From assembly GCF_900174485.1 (NCBI RefSeq), contig NZ_LT837803.1, forward strand, positions 2,953,195 to 3,017,194: DNA of 64,000 nt, read 5' to 3'. Each line of letters opens with the position of its first letter. The first letter of the stretch is position 1. Position numbers and translations under genes: made by a program. Below the pieces are notes generated by a model that saw nothing but the letters and a program-made list of their open reading frames with translations, was not told where the DNA came from and did no database searches. This DNA is from Sterolibacterium denitrificans. Its GTDB lineage: Bacteria > Pseudomonadota > Gammaproteobacteria > Burkholderiales > Rhodocyclaceae. This document shows, piece by piece, positions 18,658 through 27,650 of the stretch.

Positions 18658-19947
18658 ATGAGCATGGCGCGCTTCCTCTATACCCTGTCGCTGCTGCTGA
18701 CAGCGCCGCTGGTGCCGCTCTACCTGCTCTGGCGCGCGCGCCGGCAGCCGGAATATCTGCGGCACTGGAACGAGCGCTGCGGCTTTTTTGCATCGCGGCT
18801 GCGCCCGGCGGTCGGCCAGACGACCCTCTGGCTGCATGCCGTCTCGGTCGGCGAGACGCGCGCCACCCAGCCGCTGGTCAAGCTGATCCGCCAGCGTTGG
18901 CCGCAGACGCGCATCCTGCTGACCCACATGACGCCCACCGGGCGACAGACCGCCGCCGAGCTGTATGGCCGGGATGCGGCCATCGCCAGCGTGTATCTGC
19001 CCTACGACTTTCCCTGGGCGATGCGGCGCTTTCTGCGCCACTTCCGCCCGCAACTGGGCGCGGTCATGGAAACGGAACTGTGGCCGAACCTGGTGGCGGC
19101 CTGCCGGTACCAAGACATCCCGCTGCTGCTGGTGAATGCCCGCCTGTCGGAAAAATCCGCCCGCGGCTATGCCCGCTTTCCCCATCTCACGCGCGAGACC
19201 TTGCAAGGACTGCGCGCCATCGCGGCCCAAAGCCCGGAAGATGCCGCCCGTCTGGAAGGACTCGGCGCCGCGCACTGCCACGTCACCGGCAATCTCAAGT
19301 TCGACATCAACCCGCCTGACGAGCTGCTGCGGCGCGGCAAGCACTGGCTGCGGCAATGGCGCAAGGATGCGCCGCGGCGGCGCGTGCTGCTGGCCGCCTC
19401 GACCCGCGAAGGCGAGGAAGCACTGATCCTCGACGCCTATCTGCGCCACCTCGACGCGGCGCTTCTGCTGGTCATCGTCCCCAGACATCCGCAGCGTTTC
19501 GACGCCGTTGTCGCCCTCGCCACGGCACGCCGCCTGAAGACCGTCCGCCGCAGCGCGCTGGACGAAACGGCGCAACTGGACGGCGGAACGCAAGTCCTCA
19601 TCGGCGACAGCATGGGCGAACTGTTCGCCTACTACGCCGCCTGCGACGTGGCTTTCATCGGCGGCAGCCTGCTCGATTACGGCTGCCAGAATCTCATCGA
19701 AGCCTGCGCCGTCGGCGTGCCGGTGCTGCTCGGCCCATCGACCTACAATTTCGCCGACGCCGCCCAGGCCGCGCTGGCGGCCGGCGCGGCACGGCAGATT
19801 CGCGACGCCGATGAATTGTTCGACCGCGCCCTGTGCATGCTCGCCGCGCCCGGATCGGCCGACACTTCACCCGGCGCCACCTTCGCCGCCGGGCATCGCG
19901 GCGCCAGCGAGCGCACGCTGCAGCTGATGGCCGACATTCTGGAATAA
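18658..19947 (+). CDS. waaA: 3-deoxy-D-manno-octulosonic acid (Kdo) transferase
   Basis: A 429-residue, inner-membrane-anchored GT30 enzyme that attaches Kdo from CMP-Kdo to lipid IVA. It has an N-terminal hydrophobic helix (about 5-25), the LWLHAVSVGET acceptor-domain motif (about 58-68), HMTPTGRQTA, the MGELFAYYAACDVAFIGGS motif (about 318-336) and a GCQNLIEA motif in the C-terminal GT-B domain. Its length is normal for the family. It directly follows waaC. Confidence 0.93.
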   Translation: MSMARFLYTLSLLLTAPLVPLYLLWRARRQPEYLRHWNERCGFFASRLRPAVGQTTLWLHAVSVGETRATQPLVKLIRQRWPQTRILLTHMTPTGRQTAAELYGRDAAIASVYLPYDFPWAMRRFLRHFRPQLGAVMETELWPNLVAACRYQDIPLLLVNARLSEKSARGYARFPHLTRETLQGLRAIAAQSPEDAARLEGLGAAHCHVTGNLKFDINPPDELLRRGKHWLRQWRKDAPRRRVLLAASTREGEEALILDAYLRHLDAALLLVIVPRHPQRFDAVVALATARRLKTVRRSALDETAQLDGGTQVLIGDSMGELFAYYAACDVAFIGGSLLDYGCQNLIEACAVGVPVLLGPSTYNFADAAQAALAAGAARQIRDADELFDRALCMLAAPGSADTSPGATFAAGHRGASERTLQLMADILE

Positions 19948-20077
19948 CTGTTGCCGGACGAGTCCCGGCGCAACAGCACATGTTGCAATTGCCGGCCTGC
20001 GACGTTATGTCACACGACAAGCGCAGTGCGGATTTCTAGAATCCCGGGTTTTGCTCGATCTGCCCAGGAGTTCCGCC

Positions 20078-22348
20078 GTGTCACTGCGCCGCCCCACACC
20101 ATCATTCAGCTTCTCGCCACGCACGCTCACGCCGCTTGCGTTATTGATCGCGGCACTCTTCCCTGCCGGCAACGCCCTGGCCCAACAGATGCAGCAGCCG
20201 CCGGAACGACTGGCCCGCCTCGACGAAGTCCTGGTCACCGCGCCGGCCGAACGGCCGCTGCCCGCCAATGCAGCCGCAATCAGCGGCGATGAACTCAATG
20301 CCCGCCGCGCCGCCAGCAGCGATACCGCCAGCCTGTTGCGCGACGTACCCGGCGTGAGCCTGCAGGGCGCCGGCGGCGTCTCGTCCCTGCCGGTCATCCG
20401 CGGCCTGGCCGACGACCGCGTGCGCACCAAGGTGGACGGCATGGATCTGATCGCCTCCTGCCCCAATCACATGAATCCGGCGCTGTCCTATCTCGACCCG
20501 AGTCAACTCGAAACTATCAAGGTCTATGCTGGCATCACGCCGGTCAGCGTCGGCGGCGACAGCATCGCCGGCACCATCGTCGCCGAGACGCAGGCGCCGG
20601 TGTTCGCCGCGCCGGGCCAGGGCAGCATCGTCAAGGGCGAAATCGGCGCGTTCTACCGCAGCAACGGCAACGCGCAGGGCGCGAATCTCTCCGCCACCTA
20701 CGCCACCGAATCGCTCAATCTCACCTACGCCGGCGCCACGGCCAAGTCCGACAACTACACCGCCGCCCGCGATTTCAAGAACACCGTGGTCACCGGCCGC
20801 GCCGGCCACGAGTTGCCGCGCGACGAAGTCGGCTCGACCGCCTATGAAACCCGCAACCACACGCTGGGCCTGGCCTGGAAAGGCGGCGACCATCTCGTCG
20901 AAGCCAAATTCGGCTTCCAGGACATGCCCTACCAGCTCTATCCCAATCAGCGCATGGATCTGCTCGACAACAGCCAGCATCGCGTGAGCCTGCGCTACCT
21001 CGGCCGTTTCGACTGGGGATCGCTGGATGCGCGCGCCTATCATGAGGAAGTCGATCACGCCATGGACTTCGGCGCCGACAAGCAGTTGCTGTATAGCGGC
21101 CGGCCCGGCATGCCGATGAGAACGGCGGGCAAGACCAGCGGCGTCAGCGTGAAGGCCGAGATTGCCCAAGGCGAGCAGGATATCGTGCGCCTGGGCGGCG
21201 AATTCCAGCGCTACCGCCTGGACGACTGGTGGCCGCCGGTGGCCGGCAGCATGGGCATGGGCCCGAATACCTTCATCAACATCAACGACGGGCGGCGCGA
21301 CCGTGCCGCGCTCTTCGGCGAATGGGAGCAACGCCTGAATCCGCAATGGCTGACGCTGCTCGGCCTGCGCTACGAGCAAGTGAAGACGAATGCCGACAAG
21401 GTGCACGGCTACAACCAGGCCACGTTTCCGACGACCGCGCCGATGATGGACATGATGAACCAAGGCCGCGATGCCAGCGCCTTCAACAACGCCAACCGCA
21501 GCAAGACCGACCACAACTGGGATCTGGCCGCGCTGGCGCGCCATACGGTGGACGCCACGCAGGAAATCGAATTCGGCTATGCCCGCAAGGTGCGCTCGCC
21601 GAATCTCTATGAACGCTATACCTGGTCCACGGCCAGCATGATGGCGATCATGAACAACTACGTCGGCGACGGCAACGGCTACGTCGGCAATCCCAACCTC
21701 AAACCGGAAGTCGCCCACACCCTGGCCGCCACCTTCGACTGGCATGCCGCCGACCGCGCCTGGGAACTCAAGGCAACGCCCTACTACACGCGCGTCAGCG
21801 ACTATGTCGATGCCGTGAAGACGGCAACCTTCAGCGCCAACCAGTTCAACGTCCTCGCCTATGCCAACCAGTCGGCCCGCCTGTACGGCCTCGACCTGCA
21901 TGGCCGCATGCCGCTGGCCAGGAACGGCTTCGGTGAGTTCGGCCTGAAAGGTCTGCTCGCCTACACCAACGGCAAGAACCGCGACACCGGCGACGATCTG
22001 TACAACATCATGCCGCTCAACGCCAGACTGACCCTGACGCACAAGCTCGGCGGCTGGGACAACGGCATCGAACTGGTCGCCGCCCGACGCAAAAGCGCCG
22101 TCTCCGACGTACGCAACGAAATCCGGACGCCCGGCTACGGCCTGATCAACCTGCGCGCCAGCTACGCCTGGGATCAAGTGCGCATCGATTTCGGCATCGA
22201 AAACCTGTTCGACCGCTACTACGCCCTGCCGCTCGGCGGCGCGTATACCGGGCAAGGCACGAGCATGGGCATCAACAGCATCCCCTGGGGCATCGCCGTA
22301 CCGGGGATGGGGCGCTCGGCTTATGTCGGGATCAATATGAAGTACTGA
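20078..22348 (+). CDS. TonB-dependent copper receptor (OprC/NosA type)
   Basis: About 756 residues from the GTG at 20078, chosen because AGGAG lies 7 nt before it. It has a long signal peptide ending near NALA-QQM, a plug domain (VLVTAPAER TonB box region; RGLADDRVRTKVDGMDLI) and a 22-strand barrel ending -YVGINMKY. The plug carries CPNHM (Cys128, Met132), and the barrel carries HAM (His327, Met329). These are the CxxxM and HxM copper ligands described for Pseudomonas OprC. Extra Met-rich loops (GMPM, GSMGMG, APMMDMMN) agree with copper uptake. Some orthologues serve nitrous-oxide reductase (NosA). It stands alone, with no chaperone or nos genes nearby. Confidence 0.88.
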   Translation: MSLRRPTPSFSFSPRTLTPLALLIAALFPAGNALAQQMQQPPERLARLDEVLVTAPAERPLPANAAAISGDELNARRAASSDTASLLRDVPGVSLQGAGGVSSLPVIRGLADDRVRTKVDGMDLIASCPNHMNPALSYLDPSQLETIKVYAGITPVSVGGDSIAGTIVAETQAPVFAAPGQGSIVKGEIGAFYRSNGNAQGANLSATYATESLNLTYAGATAKSDNYTAARDFKNTVVTGRAGHELPRDEVGSTAYETRNHTLGLAWKGGDHLVEAKFGFQDMPYQLYPNQRMDLLDNSQHRVSLRYLGRFDWGSLDARAYHEEVDHAMDFGADKQLLYSGRPGMPMRTAGKTSGVSVKAEIAQGEQDIVRLGGEFQRYRLDDWWPPVAGSMGMGPNTFININDGRRDRAALFGEWEQRLNPQWLTLLGLRYEQVKTNADKVHGYNQATFPTTAPMMDMMNQGRDASAFNNANRSKTDHNWDLAALARHTVDATQEIEFGYARKVRSPNLYERYTWSTASMMAIMNNYVGDGNGYVGNPNLKPEVAHTLAATFDWHAADRAWELKATPYYTRVSDYVDAVKTATFSANQFNVLAYANQSARLYGLDLHGRMPLARNGFGEFGLKGLLAYTNGKNRDTGDDLYNIMPLNARLTLTHKLGGWDNGIELVAARRKSAVSDVRNEIRTPGYGLINLRASYAWDQVRIDFGIENLFDRYYALPLGGAYTGQGTSMGINSIPWGIAVPGMGRSAYVGINMKY

Positions 22349-22452
22349 TGCCGGGTTTCGCCCGGCGGACGACCTACTTTCTTGTCATGCGACAAAGGGG
22401 AAAGAAGCCAGGGGCGGTGTTTTGATATTTCGGTGAGTTTTCTCTGGCGGTG

Positions 22453-23154
22453 CGCTGAAGCCGGGACTCGCCCCGGCGGGCGACCTCCTTTCTTGTCGTG
22501 CGACAAGAAAGGAGGCAAAGAAACGCACCCCGGTGTCTCGGCCCTTCGGGCTGCCCGAGTTTCGCCGCCGTCGAGCGGCCGGTTTCTAAACTCGCTGCGC
22601 TCGGACAACGAAACCGGAAAGCCCCGCTCGGCGGCGGCGAAACTCGGCAAGACACAGGGGAAAGGGGGAGCAGCTCAACGCGTGGTGGTTGAAAAGCCAA
22701 ACACCAAATCGGCTGGAATATATCGGCTTCGTCATTCCCACGCGGGTGAGAATCCAGCGGCACGGCCTACCCGACGAAGCGCGCATCGTCGTCATTCCCG
22801 CGAAAGCGGGAATCCAGTACGTTCCTGGGTCCCCGCTTTCGCGGGGACGACGAATGTATGTATCAAGCAGCATGTAACACTGCACCAGCTTACCCGGCGC
22901 AACGCGCCGCGCTCTATCCGTCGGACTGTGACGCCTTTCATTCCCCTCTGCGCCGCCGAACGAAGCTGGCCTCGGACGGGGATGTCCTGCTTTGCTGTTC
23001 GAGCGCAGCGAGTTTGCAAAGCAGGCCGGCCGAGGGTAGCGCAGTGAGGGCAGCCCGGCTTCGCCGGGCCGGCAAGGCGGGGCGCGCTTTTTGGTTACTT
23101 TTTGCCGCGTGGCAAAAAGTAACTCGCCCGCCGGGGCGAGTCCCGGCTTCAGCG
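22453..23154. repeat. Inverted-repeat-bounded element, 31-bp arms
   Basis: 22453-22483 is the exact reverse complement of 23124-23154 (31 nt, CGCTGAAGCCGGGACTCGCC...). Inside the arms both sides also share ACTCGCTGCGCTCG motifs in opposite orientation (around 22588 and 23010). The element thus looks like two divergent copies of one repeat facing each other around a REP pair. No transposase is encoded, so it could be a MITE-like or extragenic palindromic element. Confidence 0.6.
22787..22866 (+). repeat. REP-pair, copy 1
   Basis: Two adjacent palindromes (TCATTCCCGCG-AAAG-CGGGAAT and GTCCCCGCTTTCGCGGGGAC) joined by CCAGTACGT-CCTGGG and ending GAATGTATGTATCAA. A nearly identical unit in reverse orientation lies at 44563-44641, so this is a dispersed genomic repeat. 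Confidence 0.8.
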
Positions 23155-23364
23155 ATCCGTCAGAAAACAACCCGCCAAACGCCGAATCACAGCTTCGAAA
23201 ATATCGCCCCAGGGCGAAACCTGGCCTTTGAAAACCCCACCACTAACTGTCCAACTTTATGGGTTCAGTTCATGCCGAACGCACACAAAAACGGCCACCA
23301 GAAAACCGGCAGCCGTTTTTGTCGAATGAAGCCATGTCGCGCAGCTTCGCAGCTTCTTCGCAGC

Positions 23365-24393
23365 TTATCTCCGAACCATGATCCTTTCCACCCAACCCTC
23401 GCCATCCTGGCTTTGCACCTGAATGAAGCTGCCCTGATCCTGGCCGGTGTAGATCACTTCCTCGCCGCGCCCGATCGTGCCGACCACCTTTGAGGTCTTG
23501 CTGGGCTGCGCGTAAATCTTGAGCCCGGCAATCTTGCCAGTGATGGTGTCGCCCTCTTCCAGCACCAGACCGGCCTTGGTCGGCTGGCCCGAAGCGCCCT
23601 TGAGGCTGATATCCTGCCGCGCGAGCTGCGGGTTGTTGCGGATCGAGCGCACGATGTTGTTCCAGTTGTCGAGATAGCTGGCGGCAATCACCTTGCCTTC
23701 CGGCGTGTTGGTGTAACCACCGAGCGCGCCGACGCCGGCACCGCCGGCAAACAGGCCGCCGACGCCCCAATCGGTCTTCTCCGCGCTGCCGGTCGCCGAG
23801 GCGATCTGCAGCGATGTCCGCGAATCCGACAGGATCATGGTGGTCTGCGCCGACTTGAACTTGAGCCCGGCAGCCACCACCCCCGCCACGGCGCCGAACA
23901 AGCCCAGGCCGCCCAGCGCGCCGCCGATCCCGCCGGAGTCCTTGCTGGAAAAGACGGCATCCGGCGTCAGCACATAATCGGCCGTCACCATCTGCCCCTT
24001 GCCCATGTTGGAGCCCCTGCGCAACTCGCCGGATTCGGCAAGCTGGCGCTCCTGCATCAGGTTCTGCATGGCGCGGCCGCGCTCGACCAGAACGAAGCAA
24101 CTGGACTGCTGCACCATCATGCGGATGAGGCCGGTCGGCGACTGCAAGCCATATTGCAGCAGATGGGAAATCACCGCATCCTGTGGCTCGACCACCGCCA
24201 GCGTGCCATAGGGCTTGTCGCACTTCTCGAGTTCCTTGGCCTCGCCCGTCGCGCCGTCCGGGCCGGCAGCGCCGGAGGGCTGCCCTTGTTCCTGATTGTT
24301 CTCGCCGCCAAGACTGAAACCGAACGCATGCACGGGGGTCACCACCTGGGCCAGCGTCATCCCGAGAATTACGGCCCGAGTCATTGTTTTCAT
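23365..24393 (-). CDS. CsgG-like protein with C-terminal SH3 domain
   Basis: 342 residues with a signal peptide (MKTMTRAVILGMTLAQVVTPVHAFG). A CsgG/HfaB-like domain follows (about 60-230: GLIRMMVQQSSCFVLVERG, LAESGELRRGSNMGKGQMVTADYVLTPD, then TTMILSDSRTSLQIASATGSAEKTDWG). Then comes a Gly-rich stretch (AGGAGVGALGGYTNT) and a bacterial SH3 domain (about 280-342: GLKIYAQPSKTSKVVGTIGRGEEV). CsgG forms the curli export pore. No csgA/B/E/F-like genes are nearby and no lipobox Cys is evident at the cleavage site, so it is more likely one of the many CsgG-family envelope proteins of unknown role. It is single, convergent with the repeat island and upstream of nothing obvious. Confidence 0.75.
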   Translation of the reverse strand: MKTMTRAVILGMTLAQVVTPVHAFGFSLGGENNQEQGQPSGAAGPDGATGEAKELEKCDKPYGTLAVVEPQDAVISHLLQYGLQSPTGLIRMMVQQSSCFVLVERGRAMQNLMQERQLAESGELRRGSNMGKGQMVTADYVLTPDAVFSSKDSGGIGGALGGLGLFGAVAGVVAAGLKFKSAQTTMILSDSRTSLQIASATGSAEKTDWGVGGLFAGGAGVGALGGYTNTPEGKVIAASYLDNWNNIVRSIRNNPQLARQDISLKGASGQPTKAGLVLEEGDTITGKIAGLKIYAQPSKTSKVVGTIGRGEEVIYTGQDQGSFIQVQSQDGEGWVERIMVRR

Positions 24394-24459
24394 GTAGCTT
24401 CTCTCCTTGTCCTTGTTATTGAGCCGGGAAATTATGACAGATTTGCCATCATTCTTCGG

Positions 24460-26220
24460 CTAGCTCTTCCGCTTGCGCGCGGGCGGCAGGTCGGTGCAAC
24501 TGCCGTGCGCGGCTTCGGCGGCCAGGCCGATGGTCTCCCCCAGGGTCGGATGGGGATGGATGGTCTTGCCGACGTCGATGGCGTCCGCGCCCATCTCGAT
24601 GGCCAGCGCCACTTCGCCGATCATGTCGCCGGCATTCGGCCCGACGATGGCGCCGCCGACGATGCGGCCATCCTGCCGATCGAAGAGCAGTTTGGTGAAG
24701 CCGTACTCGGCGCCGTTGGCAATCGCCCGCCCCGAGGCCGCCCAGGGGAAAACGCCTTTTTCAACGGCGACGCCCTGCGCCCCGGCCTGGCTTTCCGTCA
24801 GTCCCACCCAGGCGACTTCCGGCTGGGTGTAGGCCACGGCGGGAATCACCCGCGCATCGAAAGCGGATTTCCCGCCAGCCGCCGCCTCGGCCGCGACATG
24901 GCCTTCATGCACCGCCTTGTGCGCCAGCATCGGCTGGCCGACGACGTCGCCGATGGCGTAGATGTGCGGGATATTGGTGCGCATCTGCCGGTCGACCGCA
25001 ATGTAGCCTCGTTCATCGACCGCCACCCCGGCGGCTTCGGCGCCGATACTTTTGCCGTTCGGCGTGCGGCCGACGGCAACCAGCACCATGTCATAGCGCT
25101 GCGGCCCGGCAGGCGCCTGCTCGCCGGCGAAACTCACCTGTATGCCTTCCGGCAGCGCTTCGACCGCCGTCACCCGCGTCTTCAGCATGATGCTGTCGAA
25201 ACGCTTGGCATTGCATTTCTCGAACACCTTCACCAGATCGCGATCCGTGCCCGGCATCAGGCCGTCGGTCATCTCGACGATACTGAGCTGCGCGCCCAGC
25301 GCGGCATAGACGGTCGCCATTTCCAGCCCGATGATGCCGCCGCCGATCACCAGCATGCGCTTGGGCACGAACGGCAGCGCCAGCGCGCCGGTGGCATCGA
25401 CGATGCGCGGATCCTCCGGCACGAACGGCAGTTTCACCGACTGCGAACCGACCGCGATGATGGCCTGCCTGAAGGCGATGGTCTTTTCGCCCTCATTCGT
25501 GGTGACGCGCAGATGCTGGCCATCGACGAAGCGGCCCGTGCCCTGGATCACATCGACCTTGCGCACCTTGGCCATGCCGGCCAAGCCTTGAGTGAGCTTG
25601 CCGACCACGCCGTTCTTGTGGGCACGCAGTTTGTCCAGGTCGATTTTGGGTACGCCGAAACTCACGCCGAATTCATTCCCCCCGCGCGCCTCGTCGATCA
25701 CTGCCGCCACATGCAGCAGCGCCTTGGACGGAATGCAGCCGACGTTCAGGCAAACGCCGCCCAGCGTCGGATAGCGCTCGACCAGGGTGACCTTGAGGCC
25801 CAGATCGGCCGCGCGGAAAGCGGCGGAATAGCCGCCGGGGCCGCCGCCCAGCACCAGCAGATCGGCTGCAGCGTGAGGCGTGGATGCCGCGGCAGTGGCC
25901 GGCACCTCGGGCGCTGGCACGGCAGCCGACGTGACCGCCTCGGTTCCGGCGCCGCCCGACTCGCCCACCTCGTCCGCATCACCCACTTCCAGCAAGGCAA
26001 TGATGCTCCCCTGCGATACCTTGTCGCCCACCTTGACTTTCAACTCGCGCAAGATGCCGGCCACGGGACTGGGCACGTCGATGGTGGCCTTGTCGGACTC
26101 CAGGGTGATCAGGCTGTCTTCGGCCGCCACCGCATCGCCTGGCCTGGCCATCACTTCGATGACGGGTACCGCCTGAAAGTCGCCGATATCGGGAACCTTG
26201 ATCTCGATCGTCCGGCTCAC
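24460..26220 (-). CDS. lpdA: Dihydrolipoyl dehydrogenase (E3) with N-terminal lipoyl domain
   Basis: 586 residues. An N-terminal lipoyl domain (about 1-80, lipoylated Lys in ESDKATIDVP) and an Ala/Pro/Ser-rich linker precede a complete flavoprotein disulfide oxidoreductase. The FAD motif is GGGPGGYSAA, the redox disulfide CLNVGC, the NAD motif GGGIIGLEMA, and the C-terminal His-Glu pair HPHPTLGET. It reoxidises dihydrolipoamide on the pyruvate dehydrogenase E2. Lipoyl-carrying E3 is known in betaproteobacteria and Neisseria. The start overlaps the aceF stop (ATGA). Last gene of the operon. Confidence 0.95.
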   Translation of the reverse strand: MSRTIEIKVPDIGDFQAVPVIEVMARPGDAVAAEDSLITLESDKATIDVPSPVAGILRELKVKVGDKVSQGSIIALLEVGDADEVGESGGAGTEAVTSAAVPAPEVPATAAASTPHAAADLLVLGGGPGGYSAAFRAADLGLKVTLVERYPTLGGVCLNVGCIPSKALLHVAAVIDEARGGNEFGVSFGVPKIDLDKLRAHKNGVVGKLTQGLAGMAKVRKVDVIQGTGRFVDGQHLRVTTNEGEKTIAFRQAIIAVGSQSVKLPFVPEDPRIVDATGALALPFVPKRMLVIGGGIIGLEMATVYAALGAQLSIVEMTDGLMPGTDRDLVKVFEKCNAKRFDSIMLKTRVTAVEALPEGIQVSFAGEQAPAGPQRYDMVLVAVGRTPNGKSIGAEAAGVAVDERGYIAVDRQMRTNIPHIYAIGDVVGQPMLAHKAVHEGHVAAEAAAGGKSAFDARVIPAVAYTQPEVAWVGLTESQAGAQGVAVEKGVFPWAASGRAIANGAEYGFTKLLFDRQDGRIVGGAIVGPNAGDMIGEVALAIEMGADAIDVGKTIHPHPTLGETIGLAAEAAHGSCTDLPPARKRKS

Positions 26221-27647
26221 AGCAGCACCCTCCGCATGTCGGTCAGCAACTGGCCCAGATGGCTGGTGAAACGCGCCGCCGCCGCGCCGTCGATGACGCG
26301 GTGGTCATAGGACAGCGATAGCGGCAGCATCAGGCGCGGCTGGAACTGGCTGCCGTCCCACTGCGGCTGCATCTCGCTCTTCGAGACGCCGAGGATGGCG
26401 ACTTCCGGCGCGTTGATGATCGGCGTGAAGGCCGTGCCGCCGATGCCGCCGAGGCTGGAAATCGAAAAACAGCCGCCCTGCATGTCGGCCGGCGAGAGCT
26501 TGCCTTCGCGCGCCTTCTTCGCCAGTTCGGCCATTTCGGCGGCGATGTCGAACACGCCCTTTTTGTCGGCATCGCGGATCACCGGCACCACCAGGCCATT
26601 CGGCGTGTCGGCGGCGAAACCGATGTGGAAGTAATTCTTCAGCACCAGACGCATTTCCTCGCCCTGGCCGTCGAGCGAGGCGTTGAACTCGGGAAACCTC
26701 CGCAGCGCCGCGACGCTGGCCTTGACGAGGAAGGCGAGCATGGTCAGCTTGATGCCGGATTTCTCGTTTTCCTTGTTGAGCGCGACGCGGAAATCTTCCA
26801 GCGCGCCGATATCGACGCGATCGAACTGCGTGACATGCGGAATCATCGCCCAGTTGCGCGCCAGATTGGCGCCGGAAATCTTCTTGATGCGCGACAGCGG
26901 GCGGATTTCGATTTCACCGAACTTGCTGAAATCCACCTTGGGCCAGGGCAGCAGATCGAGGCCGCCCGCGCCAGCACCCATACCCGCGCCGCCGGCCGTC
27001 GCCGCCGGCGTTGCCAGCACGCCCTTGACGTAGGCCTGCACATCCTCGCGCAGGATGCGGCCCTTCGGCCCGCTGCCGCTCACCCTGGCCAGATCGACGC
27101 CCAACTGACGGGCGAAAGTACGGATCGACGGGCTGGCATGGGGCAGATTGCGGGCCGCTGCCCGTTCATCCACGGCCTCCGCTGCATCCGTCGCCGGCGC
27201 GACAGTGAATGCCGAACGCGGCGCCAGCGGATCGCCCTGCATGCTGCGGAATTCCGGCGCGGTCAGAGCAGCGGCGCCGGCCGCATTCCCGGCCGAAACC
27301 GCTGCCTGGGTGTCTGCCGACGCCGGTGCCGTGGTCACCGGATCAGCCGGCTTGGCAAGCGGGGCCGGAGCCGGCGCGGGTTCGGCCGCAACCTCTGCCG
27401 ATTCAGCCGAGGACTCGATCAATGCGACCAGCACGCCTTCGGCCACCTTGTCGCCGACCTTGACGCGCAGTTCCTTCACCACGCCCGCCACGGGCGTGGG
27501 CACGTCCATCGTGGCCTTGTCGGATTCCAGCGTCAGCAGCGTGTCCTCCGCCTGCACGGCATCGCCGGGCTTGACGGCAATCTCGATGATGGGAACATCC
27601 TGGAAACCGCCGATGTCCGGCAACTTGACTTCGATGATCTGGGCCAT
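26217..27647 (-). CDS. aceF: Dihydrolipoyllysine acetyltransferase (pyruvate dehydrogenase E2)
   Basis: 476 residues: one lipoyl domain (about 1-75, ESDKATMDVP), an Ala/Pro-rich swinging linker, a peripheral subunit-binding domain (about 170-205, SPSIRTFARQLGVDLARVSG) and the catalytic domain (about 250-476) with the DHRVIDGA active-site motif near the C terminus. It transfers acetyl groups from lipoyl-lysine to CoA. It has a single lipoyl domain (E. coli has three), compensated by the one on LpdA. It starts 3 nt after the aceE stop. Confidence 0.95.
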   Translation of the reverse strand: MAQIIEVKLPDIGGFQDVPIIEIAVKPGDAVQAEDTLLTLESDKATMDVPTPVAGVVKELRVKVGDKVAEGVLVALIESSAESAEVAAEPAPAPAPLAKPADPVTTAPASADTQAAVSAGNAAGAAALTAPEFRSMQGDPLAPRSAFTVAPATDAAEAVDERAAARNLPHASPSIRTFARQLGVDLARVSGSGPKGRILREDVQAYVKGVLATPAATAGGAGMGAGAGGLDLLPWPKVDFSKFGEIEIRPLSRIKKISGANLARNWAMIPHVTQFDRVDIGALEDFRVALNKENEKSGIKLTMLAFLVKASVAALRRFPEFNASLDGQGEEMRLVLKNYFHIGFAADTPNGLVVPVIRDADKKGVFDIAAEMAELAKKAREGKLSPADMQGGCFSISSLGGIGGTAFTPIINAPEVAILGVSKSEMQPQWDGSQFQPRLMLPLSLSYDHRVIDGAAAARFTSHLGQLLTDMRRVLL

Positions 27648-27650
27648 GGT

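Larger units (their letters stand above)
22349..23364. other. Non-coding repeat-rich region
   Basis: About 1 kb between the copper-receptor gene and the convergent CsgG-like gene. Open frames exist, but they consist of translated repeats and look non-coding. It contains two copies of a GCCGGG...CGCCCGGCGG-ACGACCT-CTTTCTTGTC-TGCGAC block (from 22349 and 22454). A 31-nt perfect inverted repeat lies at its outer parts. A TCATTCCCGCG-type REP pair sits in the centre, with a further single REP at 22731-22758. A Shine-Dalgarno-less, codon-bias-poor composition supports a repeat island. Confidence 0.6.

Noticed and set aside
20141..22255. A minus-strand open frame of 704 codons opposite the copper receptor
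   Set aside because: The plus-strand frame has a signal peptide, ribosome site, plug, barrel and copper motifs; the minus frame is composition-driven antisense openness.
22382..23047. A 221-codon open frame in the repeat island
   Set aside because: It is made of the inverted and REP repeats, lacks a plausible ribosome site, and its sequence recurs in non-coding context elsewhere in the window.
22731..23160. CRISPR-like repetition of GCGGGAAT palindromes
   Set aside because: Spacing is irregular, only two to three units exist and they are REP palindromes with conserved linkers; there are no unique spacers and no cas genes.
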